Source of the DNA: Prochlorococcus sp. AG-388-A04
GTDB taxonomy: Bacteria > Cyanobacteriota > Cyanobacteriia > PCC-6307 > Cyanobiaceae
Length of the DNA stretch: 64,000 nt
Assembly: GCA_003279935.1 (NCBI GenBank)
Contig: QCGL01000002.1
Coordinates: 92,224 to 156,223 of the forward strand
Direction: 5' to 3'
The notes under the pieces are model-generated. The model saw nothing but the letters and a program-made list of their open reading frames with translations. It was not told the DNA's origin and searched no databases. How positions within the stretch are numbered: the first letter of the stretch is position 1; every line of letters starts with the position of its first letter. The translations under genes were made by a program, and so were the position numbers. Shown in pieces: positions 1 through 10,486 of the stretch.

Positions 1-1
1 T

Positions 2-565
2 AAAAATTGGCTCGGAACAAATACCGATATTGATGGATTTATTTATCCTTTAAAAAAACTTAATTTAGTTAAAAAAAATTCATTAATTTTAGGGTCTGGG
101 GGAGCAGCAAGATCAGTAATCCAAGGCCTAATAGAATTAAAATTATCAAAAATTACAATCATTTCACGGAAAAAAAATTCTTTAGATGAATTAATTAGCA
201 ACTTTAAAAATGACATCAAAATAGAAATTTTACTGAATACTAATCCCGAAATTGATAATTTAATTAAAGAAGCTGATTTAATAATCAATACAACACCAGT
301 AGGGATGATTAATACTTCAAGTGATGTTGACATACCATTTGGTGAAAATTTTTGGAATTCTATAAACTCAAAAACAATCGTCTATGACCTTATTTACAAT
401 CCTTCTCCTACTCCATTCTTGAAATTTTGCGATAAAAAAGGATGCATGACTATAGACGGATTACAAATGCTAATTGCTCAAGGGGCAAAATCATTATCAT
501 ATTGGACAAACGGATTAGAAGTACCTTTTGAGGTTATGCATGATGCATTAAAAAAATATCTTTAA
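2..565 (+). CDS. aroE: Shikimate dehydrogenase, C-terminal part (5' truncated by window edge)
   Basis: Frame 2 is open from the window start: KNWLGTNTDIDGFIYPLKKL... then ...VYDLIYNPSPTPFLKFCDKKGCMTIDGLQMLIAQGAKS...; GTNTDxxGF and DGLxMLxxQ are AroE signatures. Confidence 0.93.
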   Translation, partial: KNWLGTNTDIDGFIYPLKKLNLVKKNSLILGSGGAARSVIQGLIELKLSKITIISRKKNSLDELISNFKNDIKIEILLNTNPEIDNLIKEADLIINTTPVGMINTSSDVDIPFGENFWNSINSKTIVYDLIYNPSPTPFLKFCDKKGCMTIDGLQMLIAQGAKSLSYWTNGLEVPFEVMHDALKKYL

Positions 566-660
566 TCAAATAAATTATTTATAGTTACAAATAATTTGAC
601 CTTGATAATGTATCGTAAGTAGTGAACAGACGCTCATAAAAAAATTTTGAGCCAAAGACC

Positions 661-1140
661 TTGTCTGAAATTATGACCGATCAAATTTTTTACGAAACAA
701 TGTACATTCTTCGTCCTGATATAGCGGAGGATGAAGTTACTAATCACATAGATAAATATAATAAGCTTCTTGAAGAAGTAGGGGGTAAAATCCTCGATAG
801 TCAAATGAGAGGTAAAAGGAGATTAGCTTATCAAATTGCAAAACACAGAGAAGGTATTTATGTACAATTAAGTCATCAAGGAGATGGTCAACATATTTAC
901 AAAATAGAAAAAGCGATGCGTTTAAGTGAAGATGTTATTAGATATTTGACAGTAAAACAAGAAGGACCTTTACCAACACCAAAGTCTTCCAGTAAAGGAT
1001 CTACCCAACAAGAAAAAAAAGAAATTGAGAATATTAACTCAACTAATAAATCAGAACCTAAAGAAGACGAAACTAATGATAAAAAGACTGTAGCTTCTGA
1101 ATCTCAATCTCCTCAAGAAAAAGAGTCTCAAGAGGCTTGA
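661..1140 (+). CDS. rpsF: 30S ribosomal protein bS6 with long low-complexity C-terminal extension
   Basis: [10 protein letters not shown]...[29 protein letters not shown] matches the bS6 core; the true start may be ATG at 673 rather than TTG at 661. Confidence 0.93.
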   Translation: MSEIMTDQIFYETMYILRPDIAEDEVTNHIDKYNKLLEEVGGKILDSQMRGKRRLAYQIAKHREGIYVQLSHQGDGQHIYKIEKAMRLSEDVIRYLTVKQEGPLPTPKSSSKGSTQQEKKEIENINSTNKSEPKEDETNDKKTVASESQSPQEKESQEA

Positions 1141-1143
1141 ACT

Positions 1144-2373
1144 CTAATTATTCATTTTTGAATTTAATTCTGCCCATATTTTATTAGACATCCCCCACAT
1201 ATAAATAAATCCCTCTGCTTGCTTGTGATTAAAAATATCATCTTTACTATAAGTTGCGAGATCTTCTCTATAGAGAGAATTATTTTCAGAAGAACGACCA
1301 ATTACTATTGCATTTGCCTTATGTAATCTTATTTTGACCTTCCCATTAACAGATGATTGAGTGGAATCAATAAAACCATCTAATGCTTGCTTGAGAGGAC
1401 CAAACCAAAATCCCTGATAAACTAATTGACCCCATTTTTTTTCTACTAAATGTTTGAAATCTAATACATCTGGATTTAATGTTATGCTTTCCAATTCTTT
1501 GTGAGCTTTTATAAGAAGTAAAAGGCCGGGAGCCTCATATATTTCTCTACTCTTAATACCGACAACTCTATCTTCGATCATATCTATTCTCCCAAAGCCA
1601 TGTTCTCCTGCTAAAGAATTAGCCTTTTGAATAATATCTACAGGACTTAAAAATTCATTATCTATTGCAATAGGCAATCCATTTTGAAATACAATTTCTA
1701 TATCTCTTGGAGAATTTGGTGCGTCATAAATAGATGAAGTCATATCAAAAACGTCTTCATTAGGTTCTTGCATAGGATCCTCCAATAAACCAGCCTCGAT
1801 ACTACGACCAAGAAGATTTACGTCAATCGAATATGGTGACTTCTTAGAAACAGGAGCAGGAATTCCAAATTTTTCTCCATACAAAATAGCTTCTTCTCGA
1901 CTCATCTTCCATTCTCTAGCAGGTGTAATTATCTTTAAATCAGGTCCTAAAGCATGAATAGCCAAATCAAATCTTACTTGATCATTTCCTTTTCCTGTAC
2001 AACCATGCGCCACGGCATCAGCATTTAGTTCTCTTGCCAAATTTACAAGATTTTCCGCTATCAGGGGTCTTGCCAAGGCGGTTGATAAAGGATACTTTTC
2101 ACCATAAAGTGCATTCGCTCTAATTGCAGGAAAAGCATACTTTTCTACAAAATTATCTATTAAATTACCAATCACAGATTTTGTCGCACCTGAGTTTAAC
2201 GCTTTTTGTCTAACAATCTCTAAATCTTCTCCTTGACCAAGATCAGCTACAAAAGTTACGACTTCTGCAATACCATATTCATTTTTTAAAAATGGAATGC
2301 AGACACTAGTATCAACCCCTCCAGAATATGCAAGAACGACTTTTTTTACCTGCTGCATTAAAATTACCTCCAA
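1144..2373 (-). CDS. argG: Argininosuccinate synthase
   Basis: [19 protein letters not shown]-terminus and [14 protein letters not shown] motif; start may be ATG at MQQVKK. Confidence 0.97.
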   Translation of the reverse strand: MEVILMQQVKKVVLAYSGGVDTSVCIPFLKNEYGIAEVVTFVADLGQGEDLEIVRQKALNSGATKSVIGNLIDNFVEKYAFPAIRANALYGEKYPLSTALARPLIAENLVNLARELNADAVAHGCTGKGNDQVRFDLAIHALGPDLKIITPAREWKMSREEAILYGEKFGIPAPVSKKSPYSIDVNLLGRSIEAGLLEDPMQEPNEDVFDMTSSIYDAPNSPRDIEIVFQNGLPIAIDNEFLSPVDIIQKANSLAGEHGFGRIDMIEDRVVGIKSREIYEAPGLLLLIKAHKELESITLNPDVLDFKHLVEKKWGQLVYQGFWFGPLKQALDGFIDSTQSSVNGKVKIRLHKANAIVIGRSSENNSLYREDLATYSKDDIFNHKQAEGFIYMWGMSNKIWAELNSKMNN

Positions 2374-2389
2374 GGAGAAAGCTGAAATC

Positions 2390-2593
2390 CTAATTACTTT
2401 CAGCTTTCAAAATTTTATTAAAAACTAATAGTATTGTAACTACAAGTGCTGGACCAAAAACTAGTAAAAGTACAAGATAATTATTAATTAATAAAGTATC
2501 TGGCTTTAAAAAGCCATAGTATTTAAAAAAAATGGCTAAGAGGAGTGAAATTGGCCAAATTAGAAAATATTTTAAATTTTCTTTATTAAACAA
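2390..2593 (-). CDS. Small conserved membrane protein (two predicted TM segments)
   Basis: 67-aa ORF with two hydrophobic segments ([40 protein letters not shown]), closely spaced behind argG. Confidence 0.65.
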   Translation of the reverse strand: MFNKENLKYFLIWPISLLLAIFFKYYGFLKPDTLLINNYLVLLLVFGPALVVTILLVFNKILKAESN

Positions 2594-2646
2594 AATTCTT
2601 CAAGTACATGTTTATGTATTATGGTATAAAAAGACAGATTTTTTAA

Positions 2647-2925
2647 ATGGATTCTAATAAACTCAAAATTAGATTAAGTGAAATTAGTGAAGTTAATCCA
2701 GCCTTAACTTGTTATCACAGAGAAGAACCTGCTCCTGTATTGCCATTAAGGGAAGAACCTGATTTGCTATCTTGGCTAGAAGAAACAGGCAGACTTGTAA
2801 ATGAAAAGGATGGAGATTCTCAAGAGATAAGTACAATTGAAGAAGAAGAACTTTCAGCTTTAATGGGAGAAAAAGAAGATTATAAAACGGAAGAAGACGT
2901 TTCGAATGATGATTGGGAAGACTAG
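2647..2925 (+). CDS. Conserved cyanobacterial acidic protein (DUF3134-like)
   Basis: NPALTCYHREEPAPVLPLREEPDLLSWLEETGRL resembles a cyanobacterial DUF recalled as DUF3134; overlaps mraY start. Confidence 0.75.
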   Translation: MDSNKLKIRLSEISEVNPALTCYHREEPAPVLPLREEPDLLSWLEETGRLVNEKDGDSQEISTIEEEELSALMGEKEDYKTEEDVSNDDWED

Positions 2926-3985
2926 ATCACTAACTTTTACTTCTTTATTTTTTTTACTTGTAATTTCATTAATAGTAAATTCTTACATTTTCAATAATTT
3001 ACTAATAATTAATATTTTTCTGATATTTAGTTTAATTTCATTCGTAATAACAAAATATGGTTTAAAAATAATTAAACAATTAAATTTATTGCAAAATATA
3101 AGAAAAGAAGGCCCCTCTTTTCATTTTAATAAAGCAAAGACACCTACGATGGGCGGAATATTTATTATTTTGCCGTTTTTATTACTACTTTTAATAGTTA
3201 GTAATAGCTTTGATTCTATTGGTATATTATTATTATTTTTTTGTACTATAAGTTTTTTCATTATAGGATTTGTAGACGATTATTTAAGTATTGCAAACAA
3301 AAAAAATACGGGTTTAAAATCTAATGAAAAATTTACATTACAAGCTTTAATTTCAGTATTGTTTATCATATTTGCAAGTCAAAGCGATTATATTAATCCA
3401 TTGATCACTATATCTAATAATTGGATTATAAATACAAATATAGTAATTTTTCCAATCTGTTTTTTAACCTTAGTAGGTTTAAGTAATGCAGTAAATTTGA
3501 CTGATGGCCTAGACGGATTAGCTGCTGGATGTAGCGCAATAGTTTTTTTTGGACTTGGTACAGAAATATTTATTAAAGGTCAAAAAGATTTAATAATTTA
3601 TGGTCTTATTTCCTATGCAATGTCAGGTTTATGTATAGGTTTTCTAAAATACAACAAATATCCTGCAAAGATATTTATGGGAGATACTGGATCATTAACA
3701 ATTGGTGCGGCGTTAGGATCTATTTCAATATTAACAAATAGTTTTTTTACGTTATTTATTATCTCAGGAATATTTATTATTGAAGTTATATCAGTAATGA
3801 TTCAGGTAAGTTTTTTTAAAATTACCAAAAAGTTATTTAAAAAAGGGAAAAGAGTTTTTTTGATGACACCAATTCATCATCATTTTGAACTAAAGGGTAT
3901 CAAAGAAGAAAAAATAGTTGAAAACTTCTGGAAAGTCAACATATTACTTGTTGTTTTAGGTATAGTTTTAAAAATAAATCTTTGA
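2906..3985 (+). CDS. mraY: Phospho-N-acetylmuramoyl-pentapeptide transferase
   Basis: GPSFHFNKAKTPTMGGIFII, FVDDYLSI, NAVNLTDGLDGLAAG, FMGDTGSL, TPIHHHFELKG motifs. Confidence 0.97.
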   Translation: MMIGKTRSLTFTSLFFLLVISLIVNSYIFNNLLIINIFLIFSLISFVITKYGLKIIKQLNLLQNIRKEGPSFHFNKAKTPTMGGIFIILPFLLLLLIVSNSFDSIGILLLFFCTISFFIIGFVDDYLSIANKKNTGLKSNEKFTLQALISVLFIIFASQSDYINPLITISNNWIINTNIVIFPICFLTLVGLSNAVNLTDGLDGLAAGCSAIVFFGLGTEIFIKGQKDLIIYGLISYAMSGLCIGFLKYNKYPAKIFMGDTGSLTIGAALGSISILTNSFFTLFIISGIFIIEVISVMIQVSFFKITKKLFKKGKRVFLMTPIHHHFELKGIKEEKIVENFWKVNILLVVLGIVLKINL

Positions 3986-3995
3986 ATTATTAAGT

Positions 3996-4256
3996 ATGAG
4001 TTTCTTTACTTGGAAGGATGATGGCTTAACAAATGACTGTGTAAGTCTTGATGCAATGGCTTCTCGGTTTGAAGAAACAGCTAAGCTAATAAAAAAATTA
4101 TCTAAAAAAGGCTTTAAATTAAAAAAAACGCAAAAAAGTCAGTTAATCATTCATTCTGATCCACAAATTTTTGATCAATGGGGCTTTATAAGTGAGGAAC
4201 TACCTTTCAAACAACTTTCTTTGATTCCTGATGATGAAACTATTGTCGATTTTTGA
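3996..4256 (+). CDS. Conserved hypothetical protein
   Basis: 86-aa ORF directly after mraY; MSFFTWKDDGLTNDCVSLDAMASRFEETAKLI...; 3' end overlaps the convergent glycosyltransferase gene. Confidence 0.65.
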   Translation: MSFFTWKDDGLTNDCVSLDAMASRFEETAKLIKKLSKKGFKLKKTQKSQLIIHSDPQIFDQWGFISEELPFKQLSLIPDDETIVDF

Positions 4257-5587
4257 TAGAGACCTTGCAAGATTGATAAATAATTTCTGACATGAGTATT
4301 CCAACTAAAATGTCTATGGACTCCTTCGATTCCATTTCTACTCCATAACTTCCATTGAGAATTATCTGAAATACCTTTTTCAAGAGCAATTTTCAACTGA
4401 TTAATATCGGTTACATCTACTAATAAGCCATTTTCACATTTTGCATGAATTTCTTTAGGACCTCCATCATCTGTAGCTATAAAAGGTAAACCACATGAAG
4501 AAGCTTCAAGTAATGTTAAGCCAAAAGGTTCTGTTAGGGCAGGATTCACAAAAATTCCTCCCCTACTGGCTGCCCATCTATATAAAGAAGGAATATTTTC
4601 GGGAGAATGTTTTTTGGGATAAGCCACTTTTCCATATAAATTATATTTGTCTATCATTTCAAAAATCTTTTGAAAAACCTCTCTTTGTTGAGAATCAAGT
4701 TTAGAGGTATTGTCTCTACAACCTAGAACTAAAATTAAGTTAGTTTTTCTTTTTAATTTTTCTGATCGTCCATAACATTCAACTAAAGAAGGAATATTTT
4801 TTCTTCTTACTGCTCTAGAGATAGCCAATATAGGAGGCTTTCTTAAGTCTTTCAAAAAAGGAAGCATCATAGTATCAATTTCAGAGGTCTCGGTTGTTGA
4901 ATGAATATGATGAAATTTAGTATGGTCAACTCCAGGAGCAATAACTTTTGATTTTTCAGACGAAAAAGAGTGATATCGGGAATATTGATATACAGATTCT
5001 TGTTTAGTGCTTGTCACAACGATATCCGCATATTTTAAAGACTCTTCTTCTGCATTAATTCTTTCGCTGATACAATAGAGCTTTTCAATTTGATTAATTT
5101 TTAAACCAGCCTCGAGTAATTTTCTTTTTTTCTCTCTTCCTAAAGAATGCCCTGTGAAAATAAAAGGTACTTTTAAAGCTTTACTTAATCTAACTCCCAC
5201 ATGGCCAGCATCTGCATAATGAGCGTGGATAAAGCTTGGCTTATTTTCGTGTTTTTGATAATGCTGAATAAGATTTTGAGTTAATTCGTCTAAATAAGGC
5301 CAAAATAATTCTTTTCTTAAATACTTATTGGGTCCAAATTGAAATCTTAAAATTCGAGCTCCCGGTGCAATAAATTCTTGCTCTTTTGAATAGGAACTAT
5401 CAATTTTACTATCTTTAATGAGTCGAGTAACTAAATCAACTTGATCAACTTCTGAAATATTAGCCAAACTTTTTACCAATTCCAAAACATATTGCGTTTG
5501 TCCACCAGTGTCTGAATCTCTACCTAATTCAAGACTATTAGAACGTATTAAACCATGCAAATGTAAATGTAAAAATTTCAAACTCAT
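4175..5587 (-). CDS. Sucrose-phosphate synthase-type GT4 glycosyltransferase (single glucosyltransferase domain)
   Basis: LHLHGLIRSNSLELGRDSDTGGQTQYVLELVKSL N-terminus and NPALTEPFGLTLLEASSCGLPFIATDDGGPKEI motif. Confidence 0.88.
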   Translation of the reverse strand: MSLKFLHLHLHGLIRSNSLELGRDSDTGGQTQYVLELVKSLANISEVDQVDLVTRLIKDSKIDSSYSKEQEFIAPGARILRFQFGPNKYLRKELFWPYLDELTQNLIQHYQKHENKPSFIHAHYADAGHVGVRLSKALKVPFIFTGHSLGREKKRKLLEAGLKINQIEKLYCISERINAEEESLKYADIVVTSTKQESVYQYSRYHSFSSEKSKVIAPGVDHTKFHHIHSTTETSEIDTMMLPFLKDLRKPPILAISRAVRRKNIPSLVECYGRSEKLKRKTNLILVLGCRDNTSKLDSQQREVFQKIFEMIDKYNLYGKVAYPKKHSPENIPSLYRWAASRGGIFVNPALTEPFGLTLLEASSCGLPFIATDDGGPKEIHAKCENGLLVDVTDINQLKIALEKGISDNSQWKLWSRNGIEGVHRHFSWNTHVRNYLSILQGLYQKSTIVSSSGIKESCLKGSSSLIKPH

Positions 5588-5782
5588 TTGGCTCTTTTGA
5601 ACACATTATTACTAATAGGCTGGATTTAAACGTAGAAATATTAAGAAAGCATTATGATTTATTATTTTAAAAAAGTTATAACTACTAAAAGTCTAGCTAT
5701 GATTGATTTTTTACATTTTAATAAAAAGATAATTTTACATATTATATATTAACAATACGAAGAAATATAACTGGTTTAAAGC

Positions 5783-8683
5783 TTAATTTAGAGCTTCTTT
5801 TAAGTATTTAGCTGTATAACTTGTTGAATGTTTCGCAACATCTTCAGGTGTACCCTCGACTATAATCTCTCCACCTTTATCACCTCCATCAGGTCCAAGA
5901 TCAATTATCCAGTCTGAACATCTAATAACGTCCAAATTATGCTCAATAACAACAACGGAATTACCTTTATCTACTAAACGTTGAATAACATCCATTAATT
6001 TATGAACATCATAAAAACTTAACCCAGTTGTTGGCTCATCAATTAAATACAAAGTTTTTCCAGTAGCTCTTTTAGATAATTCAGTTGCTAATTTTACTCT
6101 TTGTGCTTCTCCACCAGATAGTGTTGGAGCTGGCTGGCCTAACTTGACATAACCAAGCCCTACATCAACTAATGTAGATAATCTATCAGCTGCTTGCGGG
6201 ATCGCGGAAAAAGTTTCTGCCGCCTGCTCAACAGTCATTTCTAAAACATCAGAAATATTAAAACCTTTGTATTTAACTTGAAGAGTTTCTCTATTAAAAC
6301 GAGCTCCCTTACATACATCGCATTGAACATAGACATCAGGTAAAAAATTCATTTCAATTACATTTACTCCTTGTCCTCGACAAGCTTCACATCTACCTCC
6401 TTTTACGTTAAAGCTGAATTGCCCAGCTTGATAACCTCTAGCTTTAGCTTCTATAGTCGCAGTAAATAACTGTCTTATTGGATCAAAAGCCCCTGTATAA
6501 GTTGCAGGGTTTGATCTAGGTGTTCTTCCAATAGGAGATTGATCAATAACAATTACCTTATCTATAGCTTTTATCCCTTTTAACTCTTTAACACCTTTAG
6601 GGAAAGGTACTTTTAAACCAAGAGAATGACTAAGCGCAGGATGTAATAATTCATTAACTAATGTACTTTTTCCACTTCCACTCACTCCGGTTACCGAAAC
6701 TAATCTCCCCAAAGGAAATTCAACTGATATGTTTTTTAAATTATTTTTAACGCAGTTATTTAAAATTAAACTTTTCTTGACTGAAGATCTACGTTCTTTG
6801 GGAGTAGGAATCGATTTTCTTCCACTGAGATATGCTCCAGTTAAAGACTTCTTTGAATTTAAAACATCTTCAAATGTACCTTTTGCAATGATTTCCCCTC
6901 CATAAACTCCTGCACCCGGTCCAATATCTACTAAGTAATCAGCTGATTTCATAGTATCTTCATCATGTTCAACAACAACAAGTGTATTTCCCAAATCTCT
7001 TAGACTTTTTAATGTTTCCAGCAATCTATCATTATCTCTTTGGTGTAAACCAATACTGGGTTCATCCAATACATATAAAACACCAGTTAAGCCAGCTCCA
7101 ATTTGAGTTGCTAATCTTATACGTTGTGCCTCTCCTCCTGATAGAGTCATTGCTGGTCTATCTAAAGTTAAATAATCTAAACCGACATTGATTAGAAACT
7201 TTAAACGAAGTCGAATTTCTTTTAAAACTAGTTCACCTATTTGTTTCTGTTTTTCAGATAAAGAAATATTTTCTTTTATATTTTTACTTATCCCCATTAT
7301 TTTCTCAATATGAAGTAAAGTTTCTGAGACACTTATAGAGGTCAAATCAGTAATACTGTATGGTCCAATCTTAACGGCGAGTGCTTCTGGTTTTAATCTT
7401 TTACCAGAACATGTTTTACAAGGAACTAACTCTAAATATTTTTCAAGCTTTTGCTTAACTGATTCTCCATTAGTTTCGGTTAATTGCCTTTCTAAAATTG
7501 GCAAGATTCCTTCAAAAGGTCTTTCGAAACCACCAGAACCCTTAAAACGACTATCCGCTTGAATTACAATTGGCTTATCAGATCCAGAAAGTAAAACATT
7601 TTTTTGTAAATCACTCAAATCTTTCCATGGAGTTTTCAATTCAAAACCATAAGCTTGTCCAACTGAATAAAGTAATGAAAAATAATAAGTATTATCTTTT
7701 TCACTCCAGGGAGCTATAGCCGCATAAACAGGTAAAGAAGTGTCAGGTATTACTCTTTCTGCAGTAAATTTTTTTAGATATCCAATACCATGGCAATCAG
7801 GGCAAGCACCGTAGGGACTGTTAAAAGAAAATAGTCTTGGAGACAACTCTTCTACAATAGATCCGTGAATTGGACATGCATAATTCTCTGAATATAACTT
7901 TTCTTTATCTAAATTCGGAGGTAGAGTTTCTCCTTTTTTTGGAACAACTTCTACAATTGATAATCCATCCCCTCTTTTAAGACAAGTTTGTAAAGAATCG
8001 TTCAATCTTTCTTGGATTCCATCTCTCGCAATCAATCGATCAACTACTACCTCGATATTGTGAGTATGATTTTTGTCTAATTCAATACTATCTGCAAGTT
8101 CTCTTACTTCACCATTAATTCGTACTCGAGCAAAGCCTTCTGCTGCTAATCCACTAAGTAATTTTGCATGAGTTCCTTTTTTACCTCTTACAACAGGTGC
8201 AAGTAATTGATATCTTGTTCCTTCAGGTAGCAAAACTATTTGATCAACCATTTCATCAATTGTTTGAGGAGCAATAGGTAAACCACAGTGGTGGCAATGA
8301 GGTTCTCCTGCGCGCCCAAATAATAATCTCAAATAATCTTGTATCTCAGTTACAGTTCCAACAGTTGATCGAGGATTATGACTCGTTGATTTTTGATCTA
8401 TGGAAATAGCAGGAGATAAGCCCTCAATATTATCTACATCCGGTTTATCAACTTGACCTAGAAATTGTCTTGCGTAAGCAGAAAGACTTTCTACATATCT
8501 CCTTTGACCTTCAGCAAAAATAGTATCAAAAGCCAAAGAGCTTTTGCCACTACCGCTCACACCTGTGAAAACAATAAATTTATTTCTTGGAAGAATTAGA
8601 TCTATATTTTTTAAATTATGTTGTCGAGCGCCTCGAATCCTAATTGAATTATCTTCGTTAATACCAATATTTTTTTTTACCAT
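5783..8683 (-). CDS. uvrA: Excinuclease ABC subunit A
   Basis: Two ABC cassettes (GVSGSGKSSLAFDT; GVSGSGKSTLVNELL), CxxC zinc-finger motifs, TLSGGEAQRIRLA. Confidence 0.98.
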   Translation of the reverse strand: MVKKNIGINEDNSIRIRGARQHNLKNIDLILPRNKFIVFTGVSGSGKSSLAFDTIFAEGQRRYVESLSAYARQFLGQVDKPDVDNIEGLSPAISIDQKSTSHNPRSTVGTVTEIQDYLRLLFGRAGEPHCHHCGLPIAPQTIDEMVDQIVLLPEGTRYQLLAPVVRGKKGTHAKLLSGLAAEGFARVRINGEVRELADSIELDKNHTHNIEVVVDRLIARDGIQERLNDSLQTCLKRGDGLSIVEVVPKKGETLPPNLDKEKLYSENYACPIHGSIVEELSPRLFSFNSPYGACPDCHGIGYLKKFTAERVIPDTSLPVYAAIAPWSEKDNTYYFSLLYSVGQAYGFELKTPWKDLSDLQKNVLLSGSDKPIVIQADSRFKGSGGFERPFEGILPILERQLTETNGESVKQKLEKYLELVPCKTCSGKRLKPEALAVKIGPYSITDLTSISVSETLLHIEKIMGISKNIKENISLSEKQKQIGELVLKEIRLRLKFLINVGLDYLTLDRPAMTLSGGEAQRIRLATQIGAGLTGVLYVLDEPSIGLHQRDNDRLLETLKSLRDLGNTLVVVEHDEDTMKSADYLVDIGPGAGVYGGEIIAKGTFEDVLNSKKSLTGAYLSGRKSIPTPKERRSSVKKSLILNNCVKNNLKNISVEFPLGRLVSVTGVSGSGKSTLVNELLHPALSHSLGLKVPFPKGVKELKGIKAIDKVIVIDQSPIGRTPRSNPATYTGAFDPIRQLFTATIEAKARGYQAGQFSFNVKGGRCEACRGQGVNVIEMNFLPDVYVQCDVCKGARFNRETLQVKYKGFNISDVLEMTVEQAAETFSAIPQAADRLSTLVDVGLGYVKLGQPAPTLSGGEAQRVKLATELSKRATGKTLYLIDEPTTGLSFYDVHKLMDVIQRLVDKGNSVVVIEHNLDVIRCSDWIIDLGPDGGDKGGEIIVEGTPEDVAKHSTSYTAKYLKEALN

Positions 8684-8737
8684 GCTTAAATCTTAGAATG
8701 ATTTAAAGAACACTTATTATAGTGGAATTTTTTTAAT

Positions 8738-10435
8738 TTATGCGGCTGCTCTGTCTATAAGTGTAGATGCATAATTATTTGCTTCACTAAAACCACCACC
8801 TATAAGTTCAATTAGCTCATTTTGTCGTTCTTTTTTTGTAATTAATTTCGAGATAGAAGTAAAAGTTATACCATTAATAACATTTTTCTTTACTTTAAAA
8901 TGAGTATTTCCAGTTGCTGCTAAAAAAGGCTGATGAGTAATACACAAAACCTGCCTTTCCTGTGCAATCACTTTTATTAGATCAACTAAAGAATGTAATG
9001 ATTTTCCGCTTAAACCATTATCAATTTCATCTAAAAAGAAAGTGTTAGTTTTTTTTGAAATACTAGATTTTATGGCTAATAAAAATCTTGACATTTCTCC
9101 GCCGGAAATAACTTTAGATAATGGGGCTAATTTTTGATCAGGATTGGCAGAAAAGAGAAATTCTATATTTTCATTGCCTTCTGGAGAAGGTATAACTTTT
9201 GAGAAGTCAATTACAAAATCTGCATTTTCTAAACCTAAATTTTTCAAAATAGAAATAACAGAATCTTGAAGTTGATTAGCCGTTTCTCTTCTTTGAAAAG
9301 ACTGTAGCTCAAAAAGAGTATTTAAATTAGCTTGTGATTTGTTAATTTGAATATCCAACTTCTTAATTTCTTCCTCAAATAAATTTGTATCTATAAATGT
9401 TTTTAATTCGTCTTTCTTCAAAATCAATTTTGGAAGTTCTAAAGAGAAAGTTCGCTCTAAATTTTGCAAATAAAATAATCTTTTTTGAATTTCTTCTAAA
9501 CTATTATCCTCATTCTCGAGTTTTTCCGAATATTCTGTTAAAGCAAAAATTAAATTCTCTACATCATTTTGAATATTTATTAAATTTTCATATAAGTCCT
9601 TAATCTTTGAATCAAATTGAATAACTTTACTTAATTGTTTAATTGATTGAGCAATTAAATGACTTACCGAAGGGGCCTCATTTTTATAAATATTTAAATT
9701 GTCAAGTGATACTTTTATAGAGTGATTGATATCAAAATTATTTGAAAGTCGCAATTCCTTTGCTTTTAATTCAAAAATTTCATTGCTTGAATTTAAATTA
9801 GCTTCCTCCAATATTTTATACATTTCTTTTATTGCAAAATTACTTTCTTCTTTCTTTTGAAATGATTGCATTTTGTCTTCTCTTCTTTTTCTAAGAATTT
9901 GAAATTCCTGCCATGTACTCTTAATTTGAGAATTTATCATTTTTAATTTTTTAGGACCTAAATCATCAATTATTGATTTTCTATATTCTTGATTATCATA
10001 TAAAACGCTGTCAGATTGACCAGCAAAATCTACTAATAGTAAACCTAGCTGTTCTAAAAGCTTTTTACTAATAGAGAAATTATTTATCGTATATTTTGAA
10101 TGAATTTTATTATTTTTTATATAAGATTTTCTTTTTACAAAAATTTCTCCTGAAATATCATAAAAACCATTTATCGAAAGCCAATCAGTAACTTTCGAAG
10201 AATTTGAAAATTTAGCTTCAATTAAACATTCCTCTTTTCCTGGACGTATTAAATGCTTTAAAGGTATATTAGATCCACCGAACAAAACATTTAAGGAATC
10301 TAAAATCAGTGATTTTCCTGATCCTGAATCTCCAGTAAAAATATTCAAACCTTTTTCGAAATTAATTTCTATAATTTCTATTAAGGCAATATTTTTTAAA
10401 GTTAATTGTATTAACATGATAATTCTTTCATACAA
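8738..10435 (-). CDS. recN: DNA repair protein RecN
   Basis: FEKGLNIFTGDSGSGKSLILDSLNVLFGG and SGGEMSRFLLAIKS, FFLDEIDNGLSG motifs; start probably MLIQLTLKNIALIE. Confidence 0.94.
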   Translation of the reverse strand: MYERIIMLIQLTLKNIALIEIIEINFEKGLNIFTGDSGSGKSLILDSLNVLFGGSNIPLKHLIRPGKEECLIEAKFSNSSKVTDWLSINGFYDISGEIFVKRKSYIKNNKIHSKYTINNFSISKKLLEQLGLLLVDFAGQSDSVLYDNQEYRKSIIDDLGPKKLKMINSQIKSTWQEFQILRKRREDKMQSFQKKEESNFAIKEMYKILEEANLNSSNEIFELKAKELRLSNNFDINHSIKVSLDNLNIYKNEAPSVSHLIAQSIKQLSKVIQFDSKIKDLYENLINIQNDVENLIFALTEYSEKLENEDNSLEEIQKRLFYLQNLERTFSLELPKLILKKDELKTFIDTNLFEEEIKKLDIQINKSQANLNTLFELQSFQRRETANQLQDSVISILKNLGLENADFVIDFSKVIPSPEGNENIEFLFSANPDQKLAPLSKVISGGEMSRFLLAIKSSISKKTNTFFLDEIDNGLSGKSLHSLVDLIKVIAQERQVLCITHQPFLAATGNTHFKVKKNVINGITFTSISKLITKKERQNELIELIGGGFSEANNYASTLIDRAAA

Positions 10436-10486
10436 AAAAATTAACTTCTTTTTGAAGAAATTAAAAGGGTTTAAATAAATAAAGTT

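Noticed and set aside
43-333. 96-aa minus-strand ORF
   Set aside because: Antisense to aroE, whose frame is open with family motifs across the same region.
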